Source of the DNA: Desulfovibrio sp.
GTDB taxonomy: Bacteria; Desulfobacterota; Desulfovibrionia; Desulfovibrionales; Desulfovibrionaceae
NCBI GenBank assembly: GCA_031276485.1
Contig: JAISMY010000087.1
Coordinates: forward strand, 1 to 36,413
DNA length: 36,413 nucleotides
Reading direction: 5' to 3'
How positions within the stretch are numbered: the first letter of the stretch is position 1; the number at the start of each line of letters is the position of its first letter. Position numbers and translations under genes: made by a program. The notes under the pieces were generated by a model that was not told the DNA's origin, made no database searches, and was given only the letters and a program-made list of their open reading frames with translations. Shown piece by piece: positions 1 through 8,244 of the stretch.

Positions 1-18
1 AAAGAAGAAATGCTGAAG

Positions 19-42
19 CTGCCGCCTAAAGGCGGGGGTTTT
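19..42 (+). terminator. Possible intrinsic terminator at window edge
   Basis: A CCGCC-TAAA-GGCGG stem-loop is followed by GGG and TTTT. It could end a plus-strand gene lying left of the window. It is followed by further CCC/GGG-rich inverted segments to about position 60, so it may also serve the minus-strand gene ending at 96. The T-run is short, so the call is tentative. Confidence 0.4.
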
Positions 43-95
43 AACCCTCCCAAAGTGGGACAACAAGAGAGTTACGACGAAAATAGTCTGGAAGT

Positions 96-1100
96 TCAGT
101 TTAGGCCGGCCACCTTGCCGGACGGCCGGAAGCGCGTCCGGTCTCCGGATTCCTCGCGGACGACAATGCCGAGGGCGGCAAGGTGGTCAAGGTGCGCCAG
201 CGCTTCATTGATGGCGAACCATTTCTGGGGGACGGGGAAATCTGCCCAGACGGCGCCCCGTATGGACCAGGTCATTTCCGGCGCGAGTTCGCCTGCCGTT
301 GCCGACCGGCCTTCAAGGAGGCTCAACACTTCGGCGAGGCGGCGCGCATGGTGCGCGCGCAGTTCGCCGATGCGTTTCGCCGTGTCCCTGATAAGTCCTC
401 GGTGGCCGGGCAGGGTAAGTGTCGCGCCCAGTTTCTGCGCTTTGTCCAGACTGTCGAGGTAGGCGCCGAGGGAATCCGGCAACTCCCGCCGGCGTGAGAT
501 ATTGGGCGTGATGTCCCCGAGGATGAGGTCCCCGGCAATGAGTATCCCGCGCTGCGCATCGAACAGGACCATGTGGCCGGGGGTATGCCCCGGCATGAGC
601 AGGACTTGCAGCCGGCTTTCCCCATAGACAAGCATGTCGCCTTCGTCGACGGCGGTAAACGCGATTTTCCCCGAAGGACCGTACTGTATGCCGGGATGCT
701 TTGTTTCAAGCGCCCGCAGCAGTTCCGCCGCGCAGCCGTGCCGCGCCGCATCGTTGAGAAGCAGGCGGCGGAACGCCTCTCCGTCACACAACTTGTTGAT
801 GCTTTCGCCGTCCTCTTTGCCTGCGTATACGACCGTGCCGGGCGCCGCGGCCAGGTCGGCCGCCAGCCCGCTGTGGTCGGCGTGCATGTGGGTGATGAAC
901 AGGTCGAATTCGCCGGGCCTTGCCCCGAGAACCTCCAATCCGGCGAACAGAGCCTCGCGGCATTCCCGCCGGTTGAACCCGCTGTCCACAAGCAGGTGCC
1001 GCCGTTCCCCGCGCACAAGATAAGCGTTCAGCATTTTCAGCGGGGTTTCCGGGAGGGGAACTTCAATTCTGAAAATGCCCGCGGCGACTTCTTCCGGCAT
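96..1100 (-). CDS. Metallo-beta-lactamase-fold hydrolase with C-terminal winged-helix region
   Basis: Predicted cytoplasmic metal-dependent hydrolase of 334 residues. The HxHxDH metal motif is at residues 71-76 (H71, H73, D75, H76), with further ligands H172, D191 and H233. The last ~90 residues resemble the winged-helix tail of LACTB2/glyoxalase II-like proteins, many of which act on thioesters or nucleic acids; the substrate here is unknown. The frame stays open to 1364, but the upstream part is basic and unlike the family and overlaps the nitroreductase. I therefore start at ATG 1100; GTG 1109 is an alternative. The gene sits 11 bases after the nitroreductase stop, so the two are probably co-transcribed. 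Function beyond the fold is not determinable. Confidence 0.85.
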   Translation of the reverse strand: MPEEVAAGIFRIEVPLPETPLKMLNAYLVRGERRHLLVDSGFNRRECREALFAGLEVLGARPGEFDLFITHMHADHSGLAADLAAAPGTVVYAGKEDGESINKLCDGEAFRRLLLNDAARHGCAAELLRALETKHPGIQYGPSGKIAFTAVDEGDMLVYGESRLQVLLMPGHTPGHMVLFDAQRGILIAGDLILGDITPNISRRRELPDSLGAYLDSLDKAQKLGATLTLPGHRGLIRDTAKRIGELRAHHARRLAEVLSLLEGRSATAGELAPEMTWSIRGAVWADFPVPQKWFAINEALAHLDHLAALGIVVREESGDRTRFRPSGKVAGLN

Positions 1101-1111
1101 GGCCGTCACGC

Positions 1112-1645
1112 TTAAAATTGCGGGAACTTTCCTTTTTGCCAGGCGTTTAGGTGGGTTTTCGCCGCATCGAAACGGTCCTGCCGCTGTTGTTCCTGCTTGG
1201 GGTGACCGATGACCACGAACGACAGAGGAATAACTTTTTCCGGCAACTCGAAGAAAGCGGCAAACGCCGCTACTCTGTCCTGCACGGGATAAACGCCCAG
1301 CCAAACGGCCCCAAGACCGGAGCCGACAGCGGCCAGAAGCAGGTTTTCCGTTGCGGCGGAACAATCCTGCACCCAGAATCCGGGATATTTTTCCTTTGCC
1401 GTGTTGCCGCAGACAAGTATGCCCAAGGGCGCTTTGGGAGCCATGCCCGCATAGGGATGGATCTCCGGAATTTTGGCCATCCGCGCCGCGTCATCTACAA
1501 TTATGAACTCCCAGGGTTGGCCGTTGCCGGCGCTCGGCGCGGTCATGGCGGCCGCAAGCATGGTCCGGACGGCTTCAGCGTCGACGCGGGCGTCGGTATA
1601 GGCGCGGACACTCCGTCGCGTATGGATTGCGGTAATCACGTCCAC
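1112..1645 (-). CDS. Nitroreductase family FMN oxidoreductase
   Basis: A 177-residue single-domain flavoprotein of the nitroreductase fold. Visible family features are the N-terminal RRSVRAYTD FMN-phosphate motif (10-18), PSAGNGQPWEFIIV (37-50), and the GLGAVWLGVYP segment in the C-terminal half. Such enzymes use NAD(P)H to reduce nitro groups, quinones or flavins; the physiological substrate cannot be read from sequence. The start is GTG, supported by a GAGGAGGAT ribosome-binding site just upstream. The length is typical of the compact anaerobe-type members. It is followed after 11 bases by the metallo-hydrolase, probably as a two-gene operon. The 430-base upstream region holds repeats described separately. 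Confidence 0.9.
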   Translation of the reverse strand: MDVITAIHTRRSVRAYTDARVDAEAVRTMLAAAMTAPSAGNGQPWEFIIVDDAARMAKIPEIHPYAGMAPKAPLGILVCGNTAKEKYPGFWVQDCSAATENLLLAAVGSGLGAVWLGVYPVQDRVAAFAAFFELPEKVIPLSFVVIGHPKQEQQRQDRFDAAKTHLNAWQKGKFPQF

Positions 1646-1670
1646 GGTATCCTCCTCGCGAAAATACTCA

Positions 1671-1851
1671 AAGGAAACGCTGCGTTATTCTTTTTAAAGA
1701 CCTCAAGCGGGATTCGGGACAAAGCTCGGAATGACAAAAGCGTAGTCATTCTGAGCCTCGGCCTGAACAGGGCGAAAGGCCGAACATGCGCCGTCAGGTG
1801 AAGAAGCCGGCTTCATGCATTTTGCCTTTCCTGTATTAATCGCCTTTCCCT
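1671..1851 (-). repeat. Long copy of GGAAACGC-ended intergenic repeat
   Basis: It begins GGAAACGCTGCGTTATTC and ends GATTAATCGCCTTTCCC, which are inverted partners of the ends of the short copy at 32233-32312. The right third reads, on the minus strand, as ATTAATACAGGAAAGGC, then CATGAAGCCGGCTTC, almost identical to the 32.2-kb copy. Inside it lies an extra hairpin (1724-1756). This looks like a small non-autonomous mobile or REP-type element with a nested insertion. Confidence 0.65.
1724..1756. repeat. CATTCTGAG hairpin repeat, copy 1
   Basis: The arms GCTCGGAATGAC and GTCATTCTGAGC surround a 9-base loop (AAAAGCGTA), with one G-T wobble. A near-identical hairpin with the same loop core is at 6968-6998. 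Sequences of this type occur as dispersed intergenic repeats in many bacterial genomes. Confidence 0.75.
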
Positions 1852-1885
1852 GACAGACATTCCAAAAAGGAGAGCGGCAGGGTCA

Positions 1886-1943
1886 GGAAGGGGCTGCGGA
1901 AAAGCTATGCCCGGCCAAGCCGGGCGTCAAGCGGAAATCTCCC
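1886..1943 (+). repeat. 58-bp GCCCGGC hairpin repeat, copy 1
   Basis: The first copy of a 58-bp element that matches 16530-16587 at 49 of 58 positions without gaps. The core is a 7-bp GCCCGGC/GCCGGGC hairpin with loop CAA, preceded by GGAAGGGG and followed by GTCAAGCGG and AATCTCCC. It could be a structured RNA or a dispersed repeat. Confidence 0.7.
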
Positions 1944-2076
1944 TGAAGGCGAGACTTCAGTCCATAAATGAAGTTTGGTGAAGATTCGGCCCGGACAGTG
2001 TCGTCACGATACGTCTTTTTTCGTGACCACACTGTCTGCCTGCTTTTTCCGCCGCCTAATCCGCGGCGCGCTTTCC

Positions 2077-3159
2077 CTATTTGCTTTTTTCCACGAGCCA
2101 GCGCCCGATCTGCGGCGCGATTTCCTTCTGGCTCCTTGAACTCACATACATGCCGATATGTCCCACAGGGAAGGAGGTAAACGACTTGTCCGAGCTGCCC
2201 ACGGCGTCCATCAGCGGTTTGCTGGAAGACAGGGGCACCAGATGGTCATATTCGGCGCAAATGGCGAACAGGGGGCAGGTGATGTTCTTCAGATTCACCT
2301 TCTTGCCGCCGAGTTCCAATTCGCCCTTCATCAGTTTGTTGTCCTTGTACAGGTCGTTGATGAACTGCCGGATGGTAGCACCCGCCTGGCCGGGGGAATC
2401 GAAAATCCATTTTTCCATACGCAGGAAGTTGCTGAGGTATTCAGGATCCTCAATTTTTTTGTCCGAGGCCAGATCAATGTACTTGCCCAGCGTGAGAGAG
2501 AAAGGCTTGAGCATCAGGTAGCTGACGTTCATCACCTCGCCGGGGATGACTCCGTAGGCATCCACCATGGCATCGGCGTCCATATTTTTGCTCCACGCGA
2601 AAAGCAGGGCATCGCTGGGGCTGAAGTCCACAGGCGTGACCATGGTCACCAGAGCGTTGACCTTGTCCTGGTGCAACGCGGTATAGATGGTCGAGAAGGT
2701 GCCGCCCTGACACACGCCGAGCAGATTGATCTTCTTGTGTCCTGTCGACTTGCTGATGAAATTGACGCATTCATCCATATACCAGTTGATATGGTCGTCC
2801 ATGGTCATGTAGCGGTCTTCCGCCGTAGGATAGCCCCAGTCAATGATGTACACGTCCAGCCCCGATTCAAGGAATGACTTGATGACCGAACGGTCGGGCT
2901 GGATGTCCATCATATACTGCCTGTTCACCAGAGCGTAGGTCACCATCACCGGAACCTTTACCGGTTTGGCGCTCGTTTTTACAGGTTTGTAGTGATACAG
3001 TCTCATTTTGCCGATGGAAAAAACTTCGTCTTTTTCCAGCAGGTCGGACTTGATTTCTTCCCTCGGCAGATCCAGCATAGTTTTTATGCCTTTCAGCACA
3101 TTACTCTGAAAATCTATGCTTTCTTGGACAGATTTTTCTAAAAACGCGGCATTCATCAT
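2077..3159 (-). CDS. phaC: Class III poly(3-hydroxyalkanoate) synthase, catalytic subunit PhaC
   Basis: Catalytic subunit that polymerises hydroxyacyl-CoA into intracellular PHA granules as a complex with PhaE. The protein has 360 residues, the usual class III length. An alpha/beta-hydrolase domain carries the lipase-like box GVCQGG with nucleophile C150, and the other triad residues are D305 (AEYDHLVP) and H334 (PVGHIGM). These spacings match the Allochromatium-type enzyme. Its ATG shares one base with the phaE stop (TAATG), indicating translational coupling and a fixed subunit ratio. No phaA/phaB precursor genes, phasin or depolymerase are next to it, so monomer supply must come from elsewhere. 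The TATE-like tail WLVEKSK is complete. Confidence 0.95.
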   Translation of the reverse strand: MMNAAFLEKSVQESIDFQSNVLKGIKTMLDLPREEIKSDLLEKDEVFSIGKMRLYHYKPVKTSAKPVKVPVMVTYALVNRQYMMDIQPDRSVIKSFLESGLDVYIIDWGYPTAEDRYMTMDDHINWYMDECVNFISKSTGHKKINLLGVCQGGTFSTIYTALHQDKVNALVTMVTPVDFSPSDALLFAWSKNMDADAMVDAYGVIPGEVMNVSYLMLKPFSLTLGKYIDLASDKKIEDPEYLSNFLRMEKWIFDSPGQAGATIRQFINDLYKDNKLMKGELELGGKKVNLKNITCPLFAICAEYDHLVPLSSSKPLMDAVGSSDKSFTSFPVGHIGMYVSSRSQKEIAPQIGRWLVEKSK

Positions 3160-4319
3160 TATTTGTCTCCCTTCTTGGAGTTGTTCAGTTGCGCAACGGC
3201 GGTCCGGAGCGAGGCCAGCTCTTCGCGTATTTCGTCCAGCTCCTTGCTGCTCCGATAATCGGACTTGCGCAGGTCGTATACGGTCTTGTACAGGCTCGCC
3301 ATGTCAGAATTTTTGGGAAACGGCACCCAGCCCAGAGTCTGTTCCAGAACCTTGTCGACATAGATCTTGAATTCGCAGGACTTCTTGGCAAAGTCACAGA
3401 AGATCCTGGAAAACTGAGGCGTTCCGAACACCTTGACGAACGAGTTTTCATTAATTTTAACCCAGATGTCGTAAAACTCCTTGAGCGTCTGGGGCTGTTT
3501 GCCTTCCGCAACCAATTGGCCGTAGGTTTCTATAACAGTCACCATATTTTCGCGCGACACTTCGGTGACCAAAGACATCAGTTCCGTCAGCGAGATGATC
3601 ATCTTAAAGAACGCGTCAAACTGGCTCATGACCGTTTCGTTCTGCTCGCGGGTCAAGCCCAGCCCGGCGGCGCTGAACAGCTTGCCGAAGGATTCCTGAT
3701 AGGCCTGATTCAGGTTTTTATACAGACCTCCGTATGCCGAGGTGTCGCCTTCCGCGAGTTTTTTGAAATCTTCGGCGTTTTTCGGGCCGAGTTCCAGCCA
3801 GGGTTTGACAAAGCCCTTGCCTGATGACTCGTACTGTTTCACCAAGTCCATGGCATTGGAAATAAGGGGCCGCATGCTTTCCGGAATGAAGGGGTTGATG
3901 AAGTCCATGGACAACCTCTCAAAATCGGCCTTGTTGTCCTCAATGAACTTCAGAATTTCGTCTCTGGTCGTGAAGGGGTCCTTGCCTACAAGCTGCTGCC
4001 AGATGGCGGACAGATCGGCGAGTCCCTTGCCGCTGTTCATCATTTTGTTGAACATGTCCTGCACGGGATTTTCCGAATTGAACAGATTGTAGCTCCACGG
4101 CGTCAGCTTCATCCACGGGTTGTCGAGAAACTGTTTTTGCCAGGTCTCGTAAATCCCCTGATACATCTTGTTCATGGCGGCAAGCGGATCATCGGCGGCC
4201 GTCTTTTCTCCGGAGCTGCCGGCCGCAGGCGGATTGACCGCGTTCAGCCATGCTTTGGTCATGTTCTGCTGGATTTCAAAACTTTTTTTGAATAAATCGC
4301 CCATCCCATAGTCACTCAT
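3159..4319 (-). CDS. phaE: Class III PHA synthase subunit PhaE
   Basis: Non-catalytic partner that activates PhaC and sets polymer length in class III PHA synthases. It has 386 residues, mostly helical, with a W/F/Y-rich central region and a short C-terminal coiled-coil stretch (RSSKELDEIREELASLRTAV) typical of PhaE. There is no signal peptide or membrane segment. ATG 4319 is chosen over the in-frame ATG 4355 because GGAGGATTGT immediately precedes it. Upstream lies a long leader with a candidate promoter (4651-4679) and an inverted repeat (4746-4761). Pairing with phaC through a one-base overlap makes the assignment firm even though PhaE sequences diverge widely. Confidence 0.92.
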   Translation of the reverse strand: MSDYGMGDLFKKSFEIQQNMTKAWLNAVNPPAAGSSGEKTAADDPLAAMNKMYQGIYETWQKQFLDNPWMKLTPWSYNLFNSENPVQDMFNKMMNSGKGLADLSAIWQQLVGKDPFTTRDEILKFIEDNKADFERLSMDFINPFIPESMRPLISNAMDLVKQYESSGKGFVKPWLELGPKNAEDFKKLAEGDTSAYGGLYKNLNQAYQESFGKLFSAAGLGLTREQNETVMSQFDAFFKMIISLTELMSLVTEVSRENMVTVIETYGQLVAEGKQPQTLKEFYDIWVKINENSFVKVFGTPQFSRIFCDFAKKSCEFKIYVDKVLEQTLGWVPFPKNSDMASLYKTVYDLRKSDYRSSKELDEIREELASLRTAVAQLNNSKKGDK

Positions 4320-4781
4320 ACAATCCTCCGAGATTACATGTATACGGCCGGACACCCTGTCCGTGCCTGCTGTGCGGGGGCGCGCCGGAGGCGCGAATCC
4401 GTACCGGGCGCGGTTCTGAAACCGCGCATATCGTGAAGGCCGGCCGGGTCGCCTGCTGCCGTTCGTGAATTGTCGAATGCCTCTTTGCCGGTACGGTGAA
4501 CACCGGCAAGACGGGCGATGCGCACGTTGTGCCGCGGTACGATGTCTCTCCTCGGAAGACAGGCATGACCGCAGGCCGACAAGGCCTGAGATTTTTAAAC
4601 CTTAACTATAATCTATAAAAGCTGTTCAAGCCTTTCCGGCGGCCAAAAGGACGATACCCTTAAAAAAGCGAAAAGTCAAAGAGATTTTCTTTACTGGTAA
4701 CAGTTTTTTTTATTAAACAATAATTATGTGAAATTATAATGTTATAGTTACTACCGTAACTAAGGATCAGAAAATAAGAGC
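4320..4781 (-). promoter_or_regulatory. Long phaEC leader with candidate promoter and operator
   Basis: This 462-base stretch between tsaD and phaE has an A+T-rich left-flank (4600-4780) and a G+C-rich leader. On the minus strand, TTGACT (4674-4679) and TATCGT (4651-4656) are 17 bases apart, a good sigma70-type match. A second TATAAT (4733-4738) lies beside the perfect inverted repeat AGTTAC-4-GTAACT (4746-4761), which could bind a regulator. Short open frames over 4312-4582 have no coding character. The leader would be over 300 bases, unusually long for a metabolic operon. Start points are inferred only. Confidence 0.45.
4746..4761. promoter_or_regulatory. Perfect 6-4-6 inverted repeat, possible operator
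   Basis: AGTTACTACCGTAACT is a perfect palindrome with a 4-base centre, lying 8 bases from a TATAAT hexamer read on the minus strand. It is 20 bases beyond the tsaD stop. It may be a regulator site for the phaEC promoter, or simply a weak terminator hairpin for tsaD. Confidence 0.35.
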
Positions 4782-5861
4782 TTACCTGCACCTGAGCATA
4801 TCGTCGGGGATGGGCCGGCCGCGCGGCACGGCCTCCATATCCGGAGCGTGCGAGTACCCGATGTCCGCCAGCAAGGCGCCGAGATAGGCGATCATGGCGC
4901 CGTTGTCCGTACACAACGGCGGCGAAGGAACACAAAGCGGCACCTTATGCCTGTCCGCAATATCCCGCATCCTGCGCCGCAACAAGACATTGGCGGCCAC
5001 GCCTCCGGCCGAAACAAGGCTCCTCACTCCAACGGCCGCGCTGCCGCTGAACGCCCTTTCCACTTTGAAACACAAACTTTCCACCACGGCCAGGCGGTAG
5101 GAAGCGCAGACATCCGCCAGAGCCGCGCGCCTGTCCCCCTGCGGGAGCAGCGCTTCCCCGCTCGCCGCGTCAAATGAGACCCTGCATTCCGGGTGCGCGG
5201 CAACATAGTTCCACATCGCCGTCTTCAATCCGCTGAAACTGAAATCAAGGCTCGCATTGTCAAGGTACGGGCGAGGAAAAAGACGCGGCAAGGCCCGTCC
5301 CTCTTCCGCCAAAGCATCTACGACCGCGCCCGCCGGATACGGCAACCCGAGCATTCTGCCCGCTTTGTCGAAGGCTTCCCCCGCCGCATCGTCAAGGCTT
5401 CTCCCCAAAAGCGTAAAGCTGTCCGGCGCGTCCACCCTGTACAGCATGCTGTGTCCGCCGGACACCAGCAGAGCCAGGGCCGGCAAGGGCAACGCGCGCT
5501 CCAGCCCGGCCGCGAAAATATGGGCATGCAGATGGTTGACGCCGAGAAAACGCGCGCCGCTCCCCAAGGCAAAGGCTTTCGCAAAGCCGACGCCCACCAG
5601 CAGGCTGCCGGGCAATCCCGGACCTCTGGCCGGACAGACCACATCAATATCCCGGGCCGACACGCCCGTCCGGCGTAAAAGGCGGTCGAACAGCGGACCT
5701 ATGCAGCGGGCATGCTCCCGCGAGGCAAGTTCCGGCACCACGCCTCCGAACAGAGCGTGCATGCCGGCCTGAGCGGCGCTCTCCTGCCCGAGAAGCCTGC
5801 CGTCCGCTACCAGAGCCAGGGAGGTATCGTCGCACGAGCTTTCAATGCCTAAGCAGAGCAC
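4782..5861 (-). CDS. tsaD: tRNA N6-threonylcarbamoyladenosine transferase TsaD
   Basis: Transfers the threonylcarbamoyl group onto A37 of ANN-decoding tRNAs (t6A synthesis), working with TsaB, TsaE and TsaC elsewhere in the genome. It has 359 residues of the ASKHA fold: N-terminal GIESSCDDTS (5-14), the metal motif NHLHAHIFAAG with H110 and H114, LVSGGHS, the FSFSGLKTA segment, and SAGGVAAN near the C-terminus followed by CTDNGAMIA. The start is GTG 5861, only two bases after the fbp stop, so it is probably translated from an fbp-tsaD message. No strong Shine-Dalgarno is visible at this start, consistent with coupling to fbp. The sequence is complete and typical. Confidence 0.96.
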   Translation of the reverse strand: MLCLGIESSCDDTSLALVADGRLLGQESAAQAGMHALFGGVVPELASREHARCIGPLFDRLLRRTGVSARDIDVVCPARGPGLPGSLLVGVGFAKAFALGSGARFLGVNHLHAHIFAAGLERALPLPALALLVSGGHSMLYRVDAPDSFTLLGRSLDDAAGEAFDKAGRMLGLPYPAGAVVDALAEEGRALPRLFPRPYLDNASLDFSFSGLKTAMWNYVAAHPECRVSFDAASGEALLPQGDRRAALADVCASYRLAVVESLCFKVERAFSGSAAVGVRSLVSAGGVAANVLLRRRMRDIADRHKVPLCVPSPPLCTDNGAMIAYLGALLADIGYSHAPDMEAVPRGRPIPDDMLRCR

Positions 5862-5863
5862 CG

Positions 5864-6889
5864 TTATTTCAATTTGTTTATCACGTGCTGCACGTCGTTT
5901 TTAGAGCCGATAAACAGCGGTACCCGCATATGCAGCGCATCGGGGATGATTTCCAGAATGCGCCGGCGCCCGTCCGAGGCCATGCCTCCCGCCTGCTCGG
6001 CCAGCATGGACATGGGCGCGGCCTCGCACATCAGGCGCAGTTTGCCTTTAGGATGATCGGGATCCTTGTAGTCCATGGGATACATGAAGATGCCGCCCTT
6101 GAGCAGGGTACGGTGAAAATCCGCCACCAGAGACCCGACATAGCGGTGCGAATAGGGCGCGCCGCGGGGATTGTCGCTGCTTTTGAACGTTGCCACCGCC
6201 TGGGCCGTCTTTTCATCCCAGTACGATACATTGCCCTCATTGACCGAATATATCTTGCCCGTCTCCGGAATTTTCACATTGCTGAGGGAAAGCAGAAACT
6301 CCCCTACGCTGGGATCCAGAGTAAACGCATGCACGCCCTGCCCGGTGGTGTACACAAGCATTGTGGACGGCCCGTAGAGCACATAGCCTGCCCCGACCTG
6401 CCTGTAGCCCGGCTGCAGCATGTCCGACAGGGCAACATCCTGCCCGGAAGAAGAAATGCGCCGCAATATGGAAAATATGGTTCCGACGTTGATGTTGACG
6501 TCGATGTTCGACGACCCGTCAAGCGGGTCGAAAATCAAGATGTACTCGCCGCGCTTGAAGGCATCGGGTATATTGATGACATCGGCGTTTTCCTCCGAAG
6601 CCATGGCGCACAGCACGCCTGCCCGCTGCAGGCGATGGATCAGGATGCGGTTGGCGTAATCATCCAGTTTCTGCACATCCTCGCCCTGAACATTGATTTC
6701 ACCTGTCGCGCCGAGAACGTCCAGCAAACCCGCCTTGGTCACATTCCTTGCTATAAGCTTGGCCGCCAGGATCAGGTCGTAAAGAAGCTGCGTAAAACTG
6801 CCCGTTGCCGTCGGAGACTGCTTCTGATGCAGAAGCAGGTGCTCTGTGACCGTAATTTGCCGTTGCTGCGGCGCCGGATGCTCGGACAT
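5864..6889 (-). CDS. fbp: Fructose-1,6-bisphosphatase, class I
   Basis: Hydrolyses fructose-1,6-bisphosphate to fructose-6-phosphate in gluconeogenesis. The 341 residues carry the metal-binding signature [10 protein letters not shown] (121-130), the upstream SEE acidic site (98-100), and the C-terminal [15 protein letters not shown] and GGIFMYP motifs of class I enzymes. ATG 6889 is preceded by GGGGAGGGAAG. The frame stays open to 7018, but that extension is a translation of the repeat at 6903-7074 ([12 protein letters not shown]) and should not be annotated as protein. It is followed after two bases by tsaD, so the pair is probably one operon. Confidence 0.96.
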   Translation of the reverse strand: MSEHPAPQQRQITVTEHLLLHQKQSPTATGSFTQLLYDLILAAKLIARNVTKAGLLDVLGATGEINVQGEDVQKLDDYANRILIHRLQRAGVLCAMASEENADVINIPDAFKRGEYILIFDPLDGSSNIDVNINVGTIFSILRRISSSGQDVALSDMLQPGYRQVGAGYVLYGPSTMLVYTTGQGVHAFTLDPSVGEFLLSLSNVKIPETGKIYSVNEGNVSYWDEKTAQAVATFKSSDNPRGAPYSHRYVGSLVADFHRTLLKGGIFMYPMDYKDPDHPKGKLRLMCEAAPMSMLAEQAGGMASDGRRRILEIIPDALHMRVPLFIGSKNDVQHVINKLK

Positions 6890-6902
6890 CTTCCCTCCCC
6901 GC

Positions 6903-7074
6903 TCATCAACGCTTCTGGAATGCGGACTTATTCTTGCGAAAGGCAGGAGGATGGATTCTCCGCTACACTCAGAATGACAAAAGCGTAGACATTCTGAGCC
7001 GTAATGAAGCGAAGGCAAAGAATCTTCATCTTGATGTATTTTGCCTTTCCCGCATTAATCAGCGTTTCCCTTCC
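6903..7074 (-). repeat. GGAAACGC-ended intergenic repeat with nested hairpin, copy at fbp
   Basis: On the minus strand this begins GGGAAACGCTGATTAATGCG, followed by GGAAAGGCAAAAT, the same order as in the copies at 1671-1851 and 32233-32312. The other end contains AACGCTtctgg and TTATTCTT, matching the 1671 copy. A CATTCTGAG hairpin sits at 6968-6998. The element ends about a dozen bases before the fbp start codon, so it forms the fbp leader. Confidence 0.6.
6968..6998. repeat. CATTCTGAG hairpin repeat, copy 2
   Basis: The perfect 9-bp arms CTCAGAATG and CATTCTGAG enclose a 13-base loop containing AAAAGCGTA, the same loop core as at 1724-1756. It is transcribed in the fbp leader if the promoter lies further right. 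Confidence 0.75.
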
Positions 7075-7115
7075 TTCATGGTTTGAGCCCCAGGCCTTCA
7101 GGCCCATGCCTCCTT

Positions 7116-8114
7116 TCAGAATTGCGCGCCGGGCGTGTCGACAACGGCCGGATTCCCCTCTTGCGGCGCCGCCGGAGCTGCCTGCGGACGCACAACACGC
7201 TTTCCGCCGTCACCGGCGTTGTCTGCGGCCGGTTCCGCGCCCGCGGGCATCGCGGCGCTGCCGTCCGCCCCGGCTTCACGCCCCGCCGCAGCCGGCGCGC
7301 CCTCTTCCTGTGCCGCGGGAGCCGCGCTTTGGGCGGGCGGGCGAGACGCCTCCCCGGAAACGACGCTTACCGGAACGGCGTACACCAGCGGCAAGTTGCC
7401 GATATACCGCGTGATCCAGAAAAACGCGGCGTCACCGCCGGAGGTCAGGCCGCTGGAGCGTTCTTGCAGGACCGTTTCCCAATTTTCTCCGGCCGCCGCT
7501 CCGAAACGCCCCGGCCAGACTACTCCCGCCGGCGTGATCATGCAGAAGTCGCCCGGATCGGGACTCATGGACGCCAGGGCGGCCGGATCAAAGTGCGCTA
7601 CAATGACCCCCCGCATTTCCTCGCCGACATACACCGGATTGCCGAGATAGATTTCCGGCGCAGTCTTGCCCGTCTGCACATAGGCTCGAAGCATGCCGGG
7701 CCGCTGCTTGGGGTCGGCTTCCAGCAACGGCCCGGCATCGAATTCCTTGGCAAAGTATTCCGGATAACGGGCGTTGACGACGCCGTCGCCGCCGACCAGA
7801 GCCACCCCGGAAATCCAGGGAAACTTCTGCATCATCTGCAACGCCCATTCCTGGTCCGGACGGAGGTCGCTGTTTTCCATGGCCCGGATAAGCCTGACAA
7901 GCTCGGCGTCAACTGCGCGCACGGCTTCGGCCAGAGCCATCTCGTATTCTTCGCGGCCGCCCTTGTCGTCCATGTCGACGCCGGCCGGGGTATTCAGATA
8001 GGCGACGTATTGCCGCCGCGTAAACTTCCAGGAATCCTTCAGCACCTGGTGCGATTCGCACGCTCCGACGACGATAAAGGAAACCATCAGCAGGGAAGCC
8101 AACTTACGATGCAC
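7116..8114 (-). CDS. Lipoprotein with Cache-like sensor region, function unknown
   Basis: Predicted lipoprotein of 332 residues. The signal peptide ends in a VVGAC lipobox with acylated C19. After it come a helical segment and a region (about 90-250) whose alternation of helix, FPWISGVALVGGDGVV, GNPVYVGEEMRGVIVAHFD and DFCMITPAGVVWPG resembles single Cache/extracytoplasmic sensor folds. The last ~90 residues are Ala/Pro/Glu-rich and probably disordered. Start GTG 8114 is preferred because CGGGAG precedes it by six bases and the lipobox follows at the right distance; the longer frame to 8303 overlaps the TPR gene. It lies 130 bases after the TPR gene and may belong to the division cluster. No specific family name is claimed. 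Confidence 0.8.
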   Translation of the reverse strand: MHRKLASLLMVSFIVVGACESHQVLKDSWKFTRRQYVAYLNTPAGVDMDDKGGREEYEMALAEAVRAVDAELVRLIRAMENSDLRPDQEWALQMMQKFPWISGVALVGGDGVVNARYPEYFAKEFDAGPLLEADPKQRPGMLRAYVQTGKTAPEIYLGNPVYVGEEMRGVIVAHFDPAALASMSPDPGDFCMITPAGVVWPGRFGAAAGENWETVLQERSSGLTSGGDAAFFWITRYIGNLPLVYAVPVSVVSGEASRPPAQSAAPAAQEEGAPAAAGREAGADGSAAMPAGAEPAADNAGDGGKRVVRPQAAPAAPQEGNPAVVDTPGAQF

Positions 8115-8244
8115 TGCATACTCCCGGACGACAAGTTTCAATCCGCTCCCGGCGCCGCCCCGGCGGACATGGGCCGCCCGGCATATTCCTCCCGGAAGAG
8201 GGAGGTTTCGGACCACAAAAAACGGTTTGCTCAACGGGCGGCAA

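Larger units (their letters stand above)
1646..2076. other. Gene-free repeat-rich interval between nitroreductase and phaC
   Basis: This 431-base stretch contains no supportable gene. It holds a large copy (1671-1851) of the GGAAACGC-ended repeat with a nested CATTCTGAG hairpin (1724-1756), and one copy of the 58-bp GCCCGGC hairpin repeat (1886-1943). From about 1945 to 2040 a run of short inverted segments (ACTTCAG/TGAAGT, GTGTCGTCACGA/TCGTGACCACAC) could form a terminator for phaC. Confidence 0.6.

Noticed and set aside
4312-4582. Two overlapping short frames (82 and 84 codons) in the phaE leader
   Set aside because: No coding character or family likeness; they overlap the phaE start and are best explained as leader sequence.
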